A DNA stretch of 64,000 nt from Vagococcus entomophilus (GTDB lineage: Bacteria; Bacillota; Bacilli; Lactobacillales; Vagococcaceae): positions 124,001 through 188,000 of the forward strand of contig NZ_NGJZ01000003.1 of assembly GCF_003987595.1 (NCBI RefSeq), in the 5' to 3' direction. The notes below the pieces were generated by a model. That model was not told the DNA's origin. It did no database searches and saw nothing but the letters and a program-made list of their open reading frames with translations. Below, in pieces: positions 46,520 to 54,513 of this stretch. The first letter of the stretch is position 1. The number at the start of each line of letters is the position of its first letter. Both the position numbers and the translations under genes were made by a program.

Positions 46520-47452
46520 TTATTTACTTTCTCCTTCAATGGCTCTTCTTAAACCATCTCCAAAAAAGTTTACAGACAAGACTGCGATTAAAATACATAT
46601 TCCAGCTGGTAACCAACGCCAATATTGTGAAGCAAGGACGGTTAAAGATTGCGCATTTGACATCATGTTCCCCCAGCTAGCGGTTGGAGGTTGCACTCCG
46701 ACACCTAAAAAACTCAAAGAGGCTTCCGTGATGATTGAGCTCGCAATTCCAAAAGTCATATTGACTAATATCAAAGACAAGACATTAGGGAAAATATGTT
46801 TAAATACGATTTGAAGCGTGCTATACCCAGAAGCAATAGCTGCTTGGACATAGTCTGCATGTTTAAGTTTCATCACTTCTCCACGAACCAAGCGACACAA
46901 CATTGGCCAACCGAGCAAGCCAATGACCAGTGTTACGGTCCAAATACTTGGGCCAATTAGACTGACAATAACTAAGATGACCATAAAGTATGGAAAAGAC
47001 ATAAAAACCTCTGTCAAACGCATAATTACCGCATCCCAGAATCCACCTAAAAAGCCACTGAGTAAACCAAGCGTTGTGCCTATAATTCCATAAATCACAA
47101 CGGAAAGAATCCCTACTATCAACGAAACTCGCGCACCATATATCAAGCGACTCAACACATCACGACCCACCTCATCTGTTCCTAACCAAAATTTACTTGA
47201 TGGTGCTTGTTCAAAGTACCCCATCGTTTTATTTGGATTATAAGGAGCCAAAAGAGGGGAAAAAATTGCGACTAAAATCAAAACGAGCAAACAAATCAAC
47301 GCTATTAATGCAAGTTTATCTTTTAAGAATCGTTTCACTATGGTCTTTAAAAAACCATCTTCATTTGGGACAATCCCTTGATTTTGACTAATTCGTTCCA
47401 TTTCTTCTATTTTTTTTGGTGAAACTGGGACAAATTTTGTTGCAGCTTCCAT
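46520..47452 (-). CDS. oppC: Oligopeptide ABC transporter permease OppC
   Basis: This is a 310-residue inner permease. It has an N-terminal extension before the first membrane helix (FLKDKLALIALICLLVLILVAIF), then FWLGTDEVGRDVLSRLIYGAR. The binding-protein-dependent-transport EAA-type loop EVMKLKHADYVQAAIASGYS lies about two thirds along. ATG 47452 is preceded by GGAGGGTG. It lies between oppB and oppA. Confidence 0.93.
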   Translation of the reverse strand: MEAATKFVPVSPKKIEEMERISQNQGIVPNEDGFLKTIVKRFLKDKLALIALICLLVLILVAIFSPLLAPYNPNKTMGYFEQAPSSKFWLGTDEVGRDVLSRLIYGARVSLIVGILSVVIYGIIGTTLGLLSGFLGGFWDAVIMRLTEVFMSFPYFMVILVIVSLIGPSIWTVTLVIGLLGWPMLCRLVRGEVMKLKHADYVQAAIASGYSTLQIVFKHIFPNVLSLILVNMTFGIASSIITEASLSFLGVGVQPPTASWGNMMSNAQSLTVLASQYWRWLPAGICILIAVLSVNFFGDGLRRAIEGESK

Positions 47453-47463
47453 ATACACCCTCC

Positions 47464-48411
47464 TCAATATCGAATTCTTGGATCAGCTACCGCATATAGA
47501 ACATCAGCGATGAGATTAAATGCCAATACCGCAATGGCCGCTAACAAATTAATGGCCATCAACACCGGGTAATCTCTAGAATTAATGGCTGAAATGGTTA
47601 ATTGACCAATTCCTGGCCATTGAAAGATTTGTTCTGTAACAATTGCTCCACCAAGCATTTTGGGGATATCTGAGCTGATAACTGTAATCATCGGAACAAG
47701 TGCATTTTTAAGTCCATGCCTTGTTAAAATCAAGGATGGTTTCAAACCTTTAGCAGTAGCTGTTCGCATATAATTTTCTTCAAAAATACCAATCATACTA
47801 GCCCGAACATAGCGGATCATATTCGAACAATAAAAGGCTGACAGGACCAAAACAGGCATGACAAGATGAGACAAGCGATCCCCAAAGCCATCAGCACCAC
47901 CAAGCGTACTCATGCCACCGGTTGGCAACCATTTTAACTCTAATGCAAAAATATAAATCAAGCCTAATCCAAAAAAGAAGTTGGGGATGGAAATTCCTAG
48001 AAATGAAATCCCGGTTATCCCATTGTCTACCAAAGTATTTTGTTTTTTAGCAGAGAGAATCCCTAGTGGAATGGCGATTAAATAAGATACGATTAACGTC
48101 GCAAGCATCAACTGAACCGTCGCCCAAATTTTAGAAGGCAAAATACTTAAAACAGGAACACGCGATGAAAATGAAATCCCTAGGTTTCCTTGTAACAAAT
48201 TCCCTAGCCACTTGATGTATTGAACGGGAACAGATTGATTTAAGCCTAAGTTTTCTTTCATTTGTGCGACTTGCTGTGCGGTAGCATTTTCTGATAAATA
48301 CAAATCAGTTGGGTTACCTGGCGCTAAATTCACAATCCCAAAACAAAAGATGGTAACCATCAACAAAACTGGAATCGTGATTAAAATTCGTTTGACAATA
48401 TACTTTAACAT
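47464..48411 (-). CDS. oppB: Oligopeptide ABC transporter permease OppB
   Basis: This is a 315-residue permease with six membrane segments. It has the N-terminal MLKYIVKRILITIPVLLMVT that begins OppB/DppB proteins. The EAA-type loop is YMRTATAKGLKPSLILTRHGLKNALVP. ATG 48411 follows GAGGAG. The gene follows the M20 peptidase gene by 32 bp and precedes oppC by 11 bp. Confidence 0.93.
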   Translation of the reverse strand: MLKYIVKRILITIPVLLMVTIFCFGIVNLAPGNPTDLYLSENATAQQVAQMKENLGLNQSVPVQYIKWLGNLLQGNLGISFSSRVPVLSILPSKIWATVQLMLATLIVSYLIAIPLGILSAKKQNTLVDNGITGISFLGISIPNFFFGLGLIYIFALELKWLPTGGMSTLGGADGFGDRLSHLVMPVLVLSAFYCSNMIRYVRASMIGIFEENYMRTATAKGLKPSLILTRHGLKNALVPMITVISSDIPKMLGGAIVTEQIFQWPGIGQLTISAINSRDYPVLMAINLLAAIAVLAFNLIADVLYAVADPRIRY

Positions 48412-48443
48412 CGCAACTCCTCCACAAACTTATTTCTGTTTTT

Positions 48444-49628
48444 CTAAAGCAAATACTTAGCAACTAAAGCCAAGAACGCTTCCCCAGACTGGTACAAACA
48501 TTGTTCATCCAGCTTAAACATTGGATGATGGTGTGGATAATTTGCTTTTATTGCCTCATTCTCACCGCCTACGTAGAAAAATGCTCCTGGTTTTTCTTTT
48601 AGGTAATAGGCAAAATCTTCTCCACCTAAGCCAACGGGAATTTCTACAACATTTTCTTTACCAAAATAGTCATGTAAAACTCCAACCAATAAATCTACTT
48701 CTTCAGGGGTATTGATAATAGAAGGGTAACCATCGATAAAGTCAATTGCAACTTCGCCTTCTTGACCTTCTGCCGTTATTTCTGAATAACGATACAATTG
48801 CTTTTTCATAAATTTTCGGACAGAATCATTTAATGTCCGAATCGTTCCGTAAATATCTGCTCGATCTGCAATCACATTCGCTGCTTCTCCCCCAGCATCT
48901 ACACTGGCAAACGTCAGCACAGCTGGTTGAACAGGATCAACTTTTCGGCTGACAATTGTTTGTAAATTGGTGATAATTTGGCTTGCGATAATAATGGCAT
49001 CATGCGTTTGATGAGGGCGTGCTGCATGTCCGCCTTTTCCTTGTATATGAATAACAAAACTATCTGAACCAGCCGATCCATAGTTGACACAATACCCGAC
49101 CTTACCTGCTGGCAATCCAGATGAAACATGGATGCCAAACACATAATCTACACCATCGAGTGCACCAGCTTCGACCATGCTTTTTGCGCCTCCTGGAACG
49201 ACCTCTTCTGCATTTTGGTGAAGCAATACAACAGATCCCTTTAACTGAGAGCGAAACTGTTGGAGTACCTTTGCCACACTAAGCAAGGCTGCGGTATGAA
49301 CATCATGTCCACACGCATGCATCACACCAGTGTTCTTTGATGCAAACGAAACATCTGCTTCCTCCGTAATTTTGAGTGCATCAAAGTCCGCTCTTAAAGC
49401 AATCGTTGGCCCTGGATATTCTCCGTGAATCGTTGCTACTAGCCCGTATCCATTGCCTACATTAGTACGAATATCCTCAATTCCATAAGATTGTAATTGA
49501 TTGCGTATAAAAGCTGAGGTTTCCTTTTCTTCAAATGAAAGTTCTGGATGTTCGTGTAAATAGCGTCTGTTAGATAGTGTTTCTTCTCTATTTTCTTCTA
49601 ATGTTTTAATCCACTCTTGTAAACTCAT
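48444..49628 (-). CDS. M20 family amidohydrolase/peptidase (second of two)
   Basis: This is a 394-residue M20D-type metal-dependent amidohydrolase of the IAA-amino acid/hippurate/aminoacylase group. Metal ligands are readable in MHACGHDVHTAALL, HQNAEEVVPGGA (Glu pair) and VGLGGEDFAYYL, plus a His in GKGGHAARPHQTHDA. It cleaves amide bonds of N-acyl amino acids or similar substrates in the cytosol. It overlaps the preceding M20 gene by 4 bp, and both clearly share origin. Confidence 0.92.
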   Translation of the reverse strand: MSLQEWIKTLEENREETLSNRRYLHEHPELSFEEKETSAFIRNQLQSYGIEDIRTNVGNGYGLVATIHGEYPGPTIALRADFDALKITEEADVSFASKNTGVMHACGHDVHTAALLSVAKVLQQFRSQLKGSVVLLHQNAEEVVPGGAKSMVEAGALDGVDYVFGIHVSSGLPAGKVGYCVNYGSAGSDSFVIHIQGKGGHAARPHQTHDAIIIASQIITNLQTIVSRKVDPVQPAVLTFASVDAGGEAANVIADRADIYGTIRTLNDSVRKFMKKQLYRYSEITAEGQEGEVAIDFIDGYPSIINTPEEVDLLVGVLHDYFGKENVVEIPVGLGGEDFAYYLKEKPGAFFYVGGENEAIKANYPHHHPMFKLDEQCLYQSGEAFLALVAKYLL

Positions 49629-50845
49629 TTTTTCCCCCTCGCTTCCAGCTCGATTTTTTCATCGGTCAGATGGTGCACAATAATCAGCGAAAATGCTTTC
49701 GCCCCAACAAGCATAGAACGCTCATCTACTGAGAATTTACTATGATGATGCGGGTAGTTAACTGTTTGTTCTGGGATTCCAGCTGGAACAAAAAAGAATG
49801 TACCTGGTTTTGCCTTTAAATAATAAGCGAAATCTTCTCCCCCCATCGCTGGCGCTACCTCCTCTGCCGCTTTTTCTCCGTACTGTGCTTCATACAACTT
49901 CGCTACTAATTCGGTATTTTTAGGATGGTTGTAGACTGCTGGATAACCTCTGTGATACTGAACTTCTCCCGAAGCACCATATGCTTCACAAATTAAGCGT
50001 GTCATCTCTTTCATTCTTTGCTCAATCATTGCTTGAATCTCATGATTGAAAGTTCGAACAGTGCCTTTTAAAGTTGCAGTATCAGCAATCACGTTTTTCA
50101 CCTTACTGCCCGACTGAAAAACCGCAATGGTTAAAACACCAGATTTGGCTGGATCTTTTTCTCTTGAAATAAGGGTTTGTAATTGCTGAATCAAAAAAGC
50201 AGCGATAACGGTTGGATCAACACTTGTATGTGGGGAAGCTCCATGTCCACCCTTTCCTTGAATTTTGATTTCAAAGATATCACTCGCGGCCATTGCAAAG
50301 CCCGGACAATATCCGATTTTGCCGTTATATTTTTGGTTGCCACGAACATGCAAGCCATAAATTTCATCTACTTCATCCAGAACACCGGAAGCCACAATTT
50401 CTTTTGCGCCTCCAGGAGGAAGCTCTTCAGCAGGTTGGAAAATAAATAAAATTTTCCCTTTCAGTCCAGATTTTTTTTTGATTGCAAGTTTTGCAACACC
50501 TAGCAAGGTTGCAGTATGGGCATCATGACCACATGCATGCATTACTCCTGGGATTTTTGATGAAAAATCAAATTCAGTCTCTTCTTGTATTGGAAGTGCA
50601 TCAAAATCTGCTCTAAATCCTAATGTCTTACCCGATTTCCCGGTATCCAGTGTCGCGATAATTCCTCCACTCCCAACATTTTCCTGAATGTCTTGATAGC
50701 CATACTCTTTCAACTTTTCCAAGATAAAAGCTCGGGTTTTCGTTTCTTGAAAGGATAATTCTGGATACTGATGCAAATAACGACGATTTTCTATCATTTC
50801 TGCATAATTTTCTTCTAAAAAATATTCCCATTCCTCATAACTCAT
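49625..50845 (-). CDS. M20 family amidohydrolase/peptidase (first of two)
   Basis: This is a 406-residue M20D-type amidohydrolase, paralogous to the next gene. It has MHACGHDAHTATLLGVA, FQPAEELPPGGAKE, GKGGHGASPHTSVDP and AMGGEDFAYYLKAKPG. It is the first gene of the nine-gene operon and is transcribed from a consensus promoter 55-85 bp upstream. ATG 50845 is preceded by GGGAGGAAAAG. Confidence 0.92.
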   Translation of the reverse strand: MSYEEWEYFLEENYAEMIENRRYLHQYPELSFQETKTRAFILEKLKEYGYQDIQENVGSGGIIATLDTGKSGKTLGFRADFDALPIQEETEFDFSSKIPGVMHACGHDAHTATLLGVAKLAIKKKSGLKGKILFIFQPAEELPPGGAKEIVASGVLDEVDEIYGLHVRGNQKYNGKIGYCPGFAMAASDIFEIKIQGKGGHGASPHTSVDPTVIAAFLIQQLQTLISREKDPAKSGVLTIAVFQSGSKVKNVIADTATLKGTVRTFNHEIQAMIEQRMKEMTRLICEAYGASGEVQYHRGYPAVYNHPKNTELVAKLYEAQYGEKAAEEVAPAMGGEDFAYYLKAKPGTFFFVPAGIPEQTVNYPHHHSKFSVDERSMLVGAKAFSLIIVHHLTDEKIELEARGKK

Positions 50846-50899
50846 ACTTTTCCTCCCTATTGTGATACGAATAAAAGCAGCTACTTTTCATGTTATAAC

Positions 50900-50937
50900 T
50901 TATGACACATTATATGGATACACTTCTTATTTGTCAA
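50900..50937 (-). promoter_or_regulatory. Promoter of the peptide/ammonium operon with candidate operator
   Basis: Minus strand: TTGACA (50932-50937), 17 bp, TATAAT (50909-50914), a perfect consensus promoter. Plus strand 50900-50913 reads TTATGACACATTAT, overlapping the -10. The near-identical TTATGACATATCAT overlaps the -10 of the divergent promoter. The shared motif suggests one regulator acting on both. Confidence 0.75.
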
Positions 50938-50948
50938 TCCATTTTCTG

Positions 50949-50963
50949 AGTTTTCTGAAAATT
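50949..50963 (-). promoter_or_regulatory. CodY box
   Basis: AGTTTTCTGAAAATT matches the CodY consensus AATTTTCWGAAAATT in 14 of 15 positions. It lies 11 bp upstream of the -35 of the peptide operon. CodY senses branched-chain amino acids (and GTP in some species) and represses peptide uptake and hydrolysis in rich medium. The site is seen; regulation is inferred. Confidence 0.75.
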
Positions 50964-51116
50964 TATTTTTTTACATAACAATTCAGTTTTGTACAATTCC
51001 CTTTATATAAGGAATCGAATAGGTAATCCCCGTTGTTACTTCTTTCTTTTTAATAACAAAGAGAAAATTAAATTTTTATTTATTCAAAAATAAACATTTT
51101 TTTAGAAAAAACACTC

Positions 51117-51145
51117 TTGACACGTAATGTTTTATGACATATCAT
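51117..51145 (+). promoter_or_regulatory. Promoter of the AbgB-like gene
   Basis: TTGACA (51117-51122), 17 bp, TATCAT (51140-51145). TTATGACATATCAT (51132-51145) covers the spacer end and the -10 and is the partner of the motif in the divergent promoter. Confidence 0.72.
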
Positions 51146-51189
51146 TCAGCTATATTATTAGAAAATTCTAACGAAAGAGGAACCTAGCT

Positions 51190-52620
51190 ATGAACAAAAC
51201 AGAGATTATGGACATTATCGAAAGTAAAAAAGAAAAATTAGCTACTGCGGCGGACAATATTTGGGAAACTCCTGAACTACGTTTTGCAACAAAAAAATCA
51301 GTTCAAGAACATTATAAAGTATTGGAAGAGGAAGATTTTGTCATCCAAAAAGGCGTTGCCGGTATGAAACACGCCTATATCGCAACTTTTGGTAGTGGCA
51401 AACCCATCATAGGGATCTTAGGAGAATATGATGCTTTGTCAAATCTCAGCCAAATCGCTGATTTAGCCGAGGAAAAAGCTTTAAAGAAAGGCGCAAACGG
51501 TCATGGATGTGGCCATAATCTTTTAGGAATTGGTTCAGTTGCAGGGGCTATTGGCGTAAAAGAATACCTGAAGCAAACCGGTCATAGTGGTACCATTAAA
51601 CTTTTTGGTTGCCCTGCTGAAGAAGGAGGCTGCGGGAAATCCTATATGGCTCGAGAAGGCGTGTTTGATGATTTGGACCTAGCATTAAGTTGGCATCCAG
51701 GCGATCAAACCAAAGCATGGGGCAACACAAACTTAGCTGTTTACCATGTTTACTATAACTTCCACGGAAAAGCTGCACATGCAGCGGGTTCTCCAGAGCT
51801 CGGACGTAGCGCACTTGATGCTGCCGAGTTGATGAATATTGGAGTTCAATACTTACGTGAACATATCATGCAAGAAGCGCGTATCCATTATGCCTACAAA
51901 GATGCAGGCGGCACGTCCCCAAACGTTGTCCAGTCCAGCACTTCACTTTTCTATTACGTGCGTGCGCCTAAAATGGAGCAAGCAACTGAAATTTTTGAGC
52001 GCGTCAACAAAATTGCACAAGGAGCTGCTCTTATGACCGAAACAGAGCTAGAAATCAAGCTAGATTCTGCTTGTTTGGACTATATCCCCAATCAAACTTT
52101 TACTACCTTGATGCACAAAAACTTGGAGTTACTTACGCCACTTGAGTTTTCCCCAGAAGAGATCCACTATGAACAAAACTATTTTGACACTGTTCCTGAA
52201 AACGTAAAACGAACGCTTTTGCAACAAGCGCTTGCTGAATTTCCGGAAAAATCAATAGATGAAATTAAAAACATCGCCTCTATGCCAATCAATAGTGAAC
52301 TGTACCCGCTAAAATTCACTCCAGAAGCTATTGGTTCAACAGATGTTGGCGACGTTAGTTGGGTCGTTCCAACTGCCCAAGTCCACATCGCATGCGAGCC
52401 TCATGGTACTTCTGCTCACAGTTGGCAATGGGTCGCAAATGGTAAATCTTCCGTCGCCCACAAGGGTATCTTAACTGCCGGAAAAGCCCTTGCTTTGACA
52501 GCAATAGATGCTTTTGAACAACCCGAATATTTACAAAAAGCCAAAGAAGAGCATCTAGCGACACTTGGCGGAAAGACCTATCAATGCGGAATCCCTTCTA
52601 CGATTCAACCAGAGGAATAG
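51190..52620 (+). CDS. AbgB-like M20 amidohydrolase
   Basis: This is a 476-residue M20 enzyme of the p-aminobenzoyl-glutamate hydrolase subunit B type. It has NGHGCGHNLLGIG, GCPAEEGGCGK (Glu pair), HGKAAHAAGSPELGRSALD and CEPHGTSAHSWQW near the C-terminus, as in AbgB. The known reaction of the family is hydrolysis of p-aminobenzoyl-glutamate or related N-acyl glutamates. No abgA or abgT partner is in the window, so the substrate may differ. It is transcribed alone, divergently from the peptide operon, with ATG 51190 behind AAAGAGGAAC and a terminator after it. Confidence 0.9.
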   Translation: MNKTEIMDIIESKKEKLATAADNIWETPELRFATKKSVQEHYKVLEEEDFVIQKGVAGMKHAYIATFGSGKPIIGILGEYDALSNLSQIADLAEEKALKKGANGHGCGHNLLGIGSVAGAIGVKEYLKQTGHSGTIKLFGCPAEEGGCGKSYMAREGVFDDLDLALSWHPGDQTKAWGNTNLAVYHVYYNFHGKAAHAAGSPELGRSALDAAELMNIGVQYLREHIMQEARIHYAYKDAGGTSPNVVQSSTSLFYYVRAPKMEQATEIFERVNKIAQGAALMTETELEIKLDSACLDYIPNQTFTTLMHKNLELLTPLEFSPEEIHYEQNYFDTVPENVKRTLLQQALAEFPEKSIDEIKNIASMPINSELYPLKFTPEAIGSTDVGDVSWVVPTAQVHIACEPHGTSAHSWQWVANGKSSVAHKGILTAGKALALTAIDAFEQPEYLQKAKEEHLATLGGKTYQCGIPSTIQPEE

Positions 52621-52631
52621 GCTTAAAAATC

Positions 52632-52663
52632 AAAAAAACTGAGGAGTTTTTCCTCAGTTTTTT
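52632..52663 (+). terminator. Terminator after the AbgB-like gene
   Basis: AACTGAGGA and TCCTCAGTT form a hairpin with a 5-nt loop, followed by TTTTTC. Confidence 0.88.
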
Positions 52664-52842
52664 CTTTGAATTGCTATAACCAACTTCATTACCTGGTCAT
52701 CCACCGGAAGAACCTACTCCACAAAATCTTGACGAAAAATAAAACTGCTACGCATTTCAAAAACTGCATTTAACTTCGAACGATTTACTTCTAGTTCAGC
52801 AGCTTCTACATATAAATTTTGACTTTTTAGAATTTTCCTCAT
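52654..52842 (-). pseudogene. Possible small gene remnant before rplT
   Basis: The minus-strand frame from 52842 encodes a 42-residue, protein-like stretch (MRKILKSQNLYVEAAELEV...) ending at TAG 52716. After that stop the same frame continues with coding-like residues (VLPVDDQVMKLVIAI) to TGA at 52656. No ribosome site or family was recognised. It may be a decayed gene with an in-frame stop, or chance. The 340-bp gap otherwise holds only the two terminators. Confidence 0.2.
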
Positions 52843-52903
52843 AAAAAAAGCAAAATCACACCACACTTCCACTTGGTGATGGAACAAAATCACGATCTGA
52901 GAC

Positions 52904-52934
52904 AAAAAAATCCCCACTCATTTGAGTGGGGATT
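52904..52934 (-). terminator. Terminator of the infC-rpmI-rplT operon
   Basis: AATCCCCACTCA and TGAGTGGGGATT form a 12-bp stem with a tiny loop, followed by TTTTTTG on the minus strand. Confidence 0.92.
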
Positions 52935-52961
52935 CATACTTCTATATCAGTATTATTAAGA

Positions 52962-53321
52962 CTATTTATTTAGTGCTGTTTTAGCTTGGTCAGCTAATGC
53001 AGTAAATGCAGTAGCATCGTTAACTGCTAAATCAGCTAACATTTTACGGTTCATGTCGATTTCAGCCAATTTCAAACCGTGCATTAATTTTGAGTAGCTT
53101 AAGCCATTCATACGAGCTGCAGCGTTGATACGTGCAATCCATAATTTACGGAAATCACGTTTCTTTTGACGACGATCTCTGTATGCATAGCTGTATGATT
53201 TCATTACTTGTTCTTTTGCTGTTCTGTATAATGTATGTTTAGAACCGTAATAACCTTTCGCTAATTTAAGCACCTTTTTACGACGCTTGCGGGTTACTGT
53301 TCCACCTTTAACACGTGCCAT
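52962..53321 (-). CDS. rplT: 50S ribosomal protein L20
   Basis: This is a 119-residue ribosomal protein needed early in 50S assembly, with the highly basic N-terminus [25 protein letters not shown] and the C-terminal [18 protein letters not shown]. In Firmicutes L20 represses its own operon by binding the infC leader. It is the last gene of infC-rpmI-rplT. Confidence 0.97.
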   Translation of the reverse strand: MARVKGGTVTRKRRKKVLKLAKGYYGSKHTLYRTAKEQVMKSYSYAYRDRRQKKRDFRKLWIARINAAARMNGLSYSKLMHGLKLAEIDMNRKMLADLAVNDATAFTALADQAKTALNK

Positions 53322-53386
53322 GATAAAATTCCTCCTTGAGTTCTACTTACATTTCTCTATTTTTCTGTTACTTTTTTTAAATCTAC

Positions 53387-53587
53387 TTATTTCATGCGAG
53401 CAAGTTGTTGACGGATACGTTTGTAATCGCCACTTGAAACCATGCTTGCTTTACGTAATTGACGACGTTGTTTTTTCGTTTTTCCGTGGAAACGGTGGCT
53501 TGTAAAAGCACGGAATCTTTTCAATCCGCCTTTACCCGTACGTTTGAAACGTTTTGCTGAACCACGGTGTGTTTTTTGTTTTGGCAT
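53387..53587 (-). CDS. rpmI: 50S ribosomal protein L35
   Basis: This 66-residue basic protein begins [24 protein letters not shown], with the later [11 protein letters not shown]. The start is ATG 53587 behind GAGGAGGA; an in-frame ATG at 53605 has no ribosome site. It lies between infC and rplT. Confidence 0.97.
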   Translation of the reverse strand: MPKQKTHRGSAKRFKRTGKGGLKRFRAFTSHRFHGKTKKQRRQLRKASMVSSGDYKRIRQQLARMK

Positions 53588-53616
53588 GTCAAATTTCCTC
53601 CTCAAAATCTAAGTGC

Positions 53617-54138
53617 TTATTTTTCATTTTTTGGCGCAAGTACTAAAAACATACTTCTACCATCCATTTTCGCTTTTTGTTCTACAGTGGCAATATCCGC
53701 TGTTTCTTCAGCTAAGCGAACTAGAACTTTCTGACCAATCTCTTTATGGGTAATGGCACGGCCCTTGAATCTGATTGACGCTTTTACTTTGTCGCCTTTT
53801 TCCAAGAATTTTCGTGCATTACGCAATTTTGTATTGAAGTCGTTTACGTCGATTGTTGGACTTAATCGAACTTCTTTTACATTGATTACTTTTTGTTTTT
53901 TACGAGCTTCGCGTTCTTTCTTTTGTTGCTCAAAACGAAACTTACCGTAGTCCATGATTCGTGCTACTGGTGGTTTTGCAGTTGGGGCCACTAGTACTAA
54001 GTCTAGGTTTGCTTCTTCTGCAATCTTTAAAGCTTCTACTTTTGTGCGAACGCCTAATTGTTCTCCATCCGCTGCAATCAAACGTAACTCACGTGCACGA
54101 ATACCGTCGTTCACCATCATATCCTTTGCTATGGTCAT
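53617..54138 (-). CDS. infC: Translation initiation factor IF-3
   Basis: IF-3 checks start-codon pairing and keeps the 30S subunit free. The product has the usual two domains: N-terminal ([13 protein letters not shown]...) and C-terminal ([15 protein letters not shown]...). They are joined by a lysine/glutamate-rich linker ([13 protein letters not shown]). The start is uncertain. ATG 54138 sits only 3 nt after GGAGG. An in-frame ATA two codons later (54132) has ideal spacing of about 9 nt, and rare start codons are a known autoregulatory feature of infC. The gene is preceded by an L20-type leader with a terminator. Confidence 0.95.
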   Translation of the reverse strand: MTIAKDMMVNDGIRARELRLIAADGEQLGVRTKVEALKIAEEANLDLVLVAPTAKPPVARIMDYGKFRFEQQKKEREARKKQKVINVKEVRLSPTIDVNDFNTKLRNARKFLEKGDKVKASIRFKGRAITHKEIGQKVLVRLAEETADIATVEQKAKMDGRSMFLVLAPKNEK

Positions 54139-54170
54139 TCACCTCCAAGTTTTTTCAGAGAAAAATGCAG

Positions 54171-54300
54171 AAAAAAACGAGGTCTTTTTCAAGATCCCGC
54201 TACCGATTACAGCTATATGCACAGAACTTCTGTACAAACTATATTCTATCTAGCCCAGTGACTTTCGTCTACGTAAGGCGAGAAGCGGGTGCTTCTGCTT
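54171..54300 (-). promoter_or_regulatory. L20-type leader with transcription attenuator
   Basis: The minus-strand leader begins GCAGAAGCACCCGCTTCTCGCC, the typical 5' end of the Firmicutes L20 leader, followed by CACTGGGCT. It ends in a terminator hairpin (CGGGATC with GACCTCG) and TTTTTTT about 33 nt before infC. Binding of L20 to such leaders favours termination. The identification rests on these motifs. Confidence 0.82.
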
Positions 54301-54316
54301 AATTCTCAACTTTCTC

Positions 54317-54344
54317 ATTATAACACGTACTATTCCTTTGTCAA
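54317..54344 (-). promoter_or_regulatory. Promoter of infC-rpmI-rplT
   Basis: Minus strand TTGACA (54339-54344), 16 bp, TATAAT (54317-54322): both hexamers match the consensus fully. Confidence 0.8.
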
Positions 54345-54513
54345 GTCTTCCTTTTTAAAATTCAGTAGATTGTGAAAATAATCAAGATCAAACAAAAAAA
54401 ACTGTCAAAAGCTACGTATCATCTGTAATTTTTGAATTTTTTAATTGTGAAATCTTATTTAAAGATCTTCTTTTTTATGCTATTCTAAAAATGAATGAAA
54501 AAGGAGGATGAAA

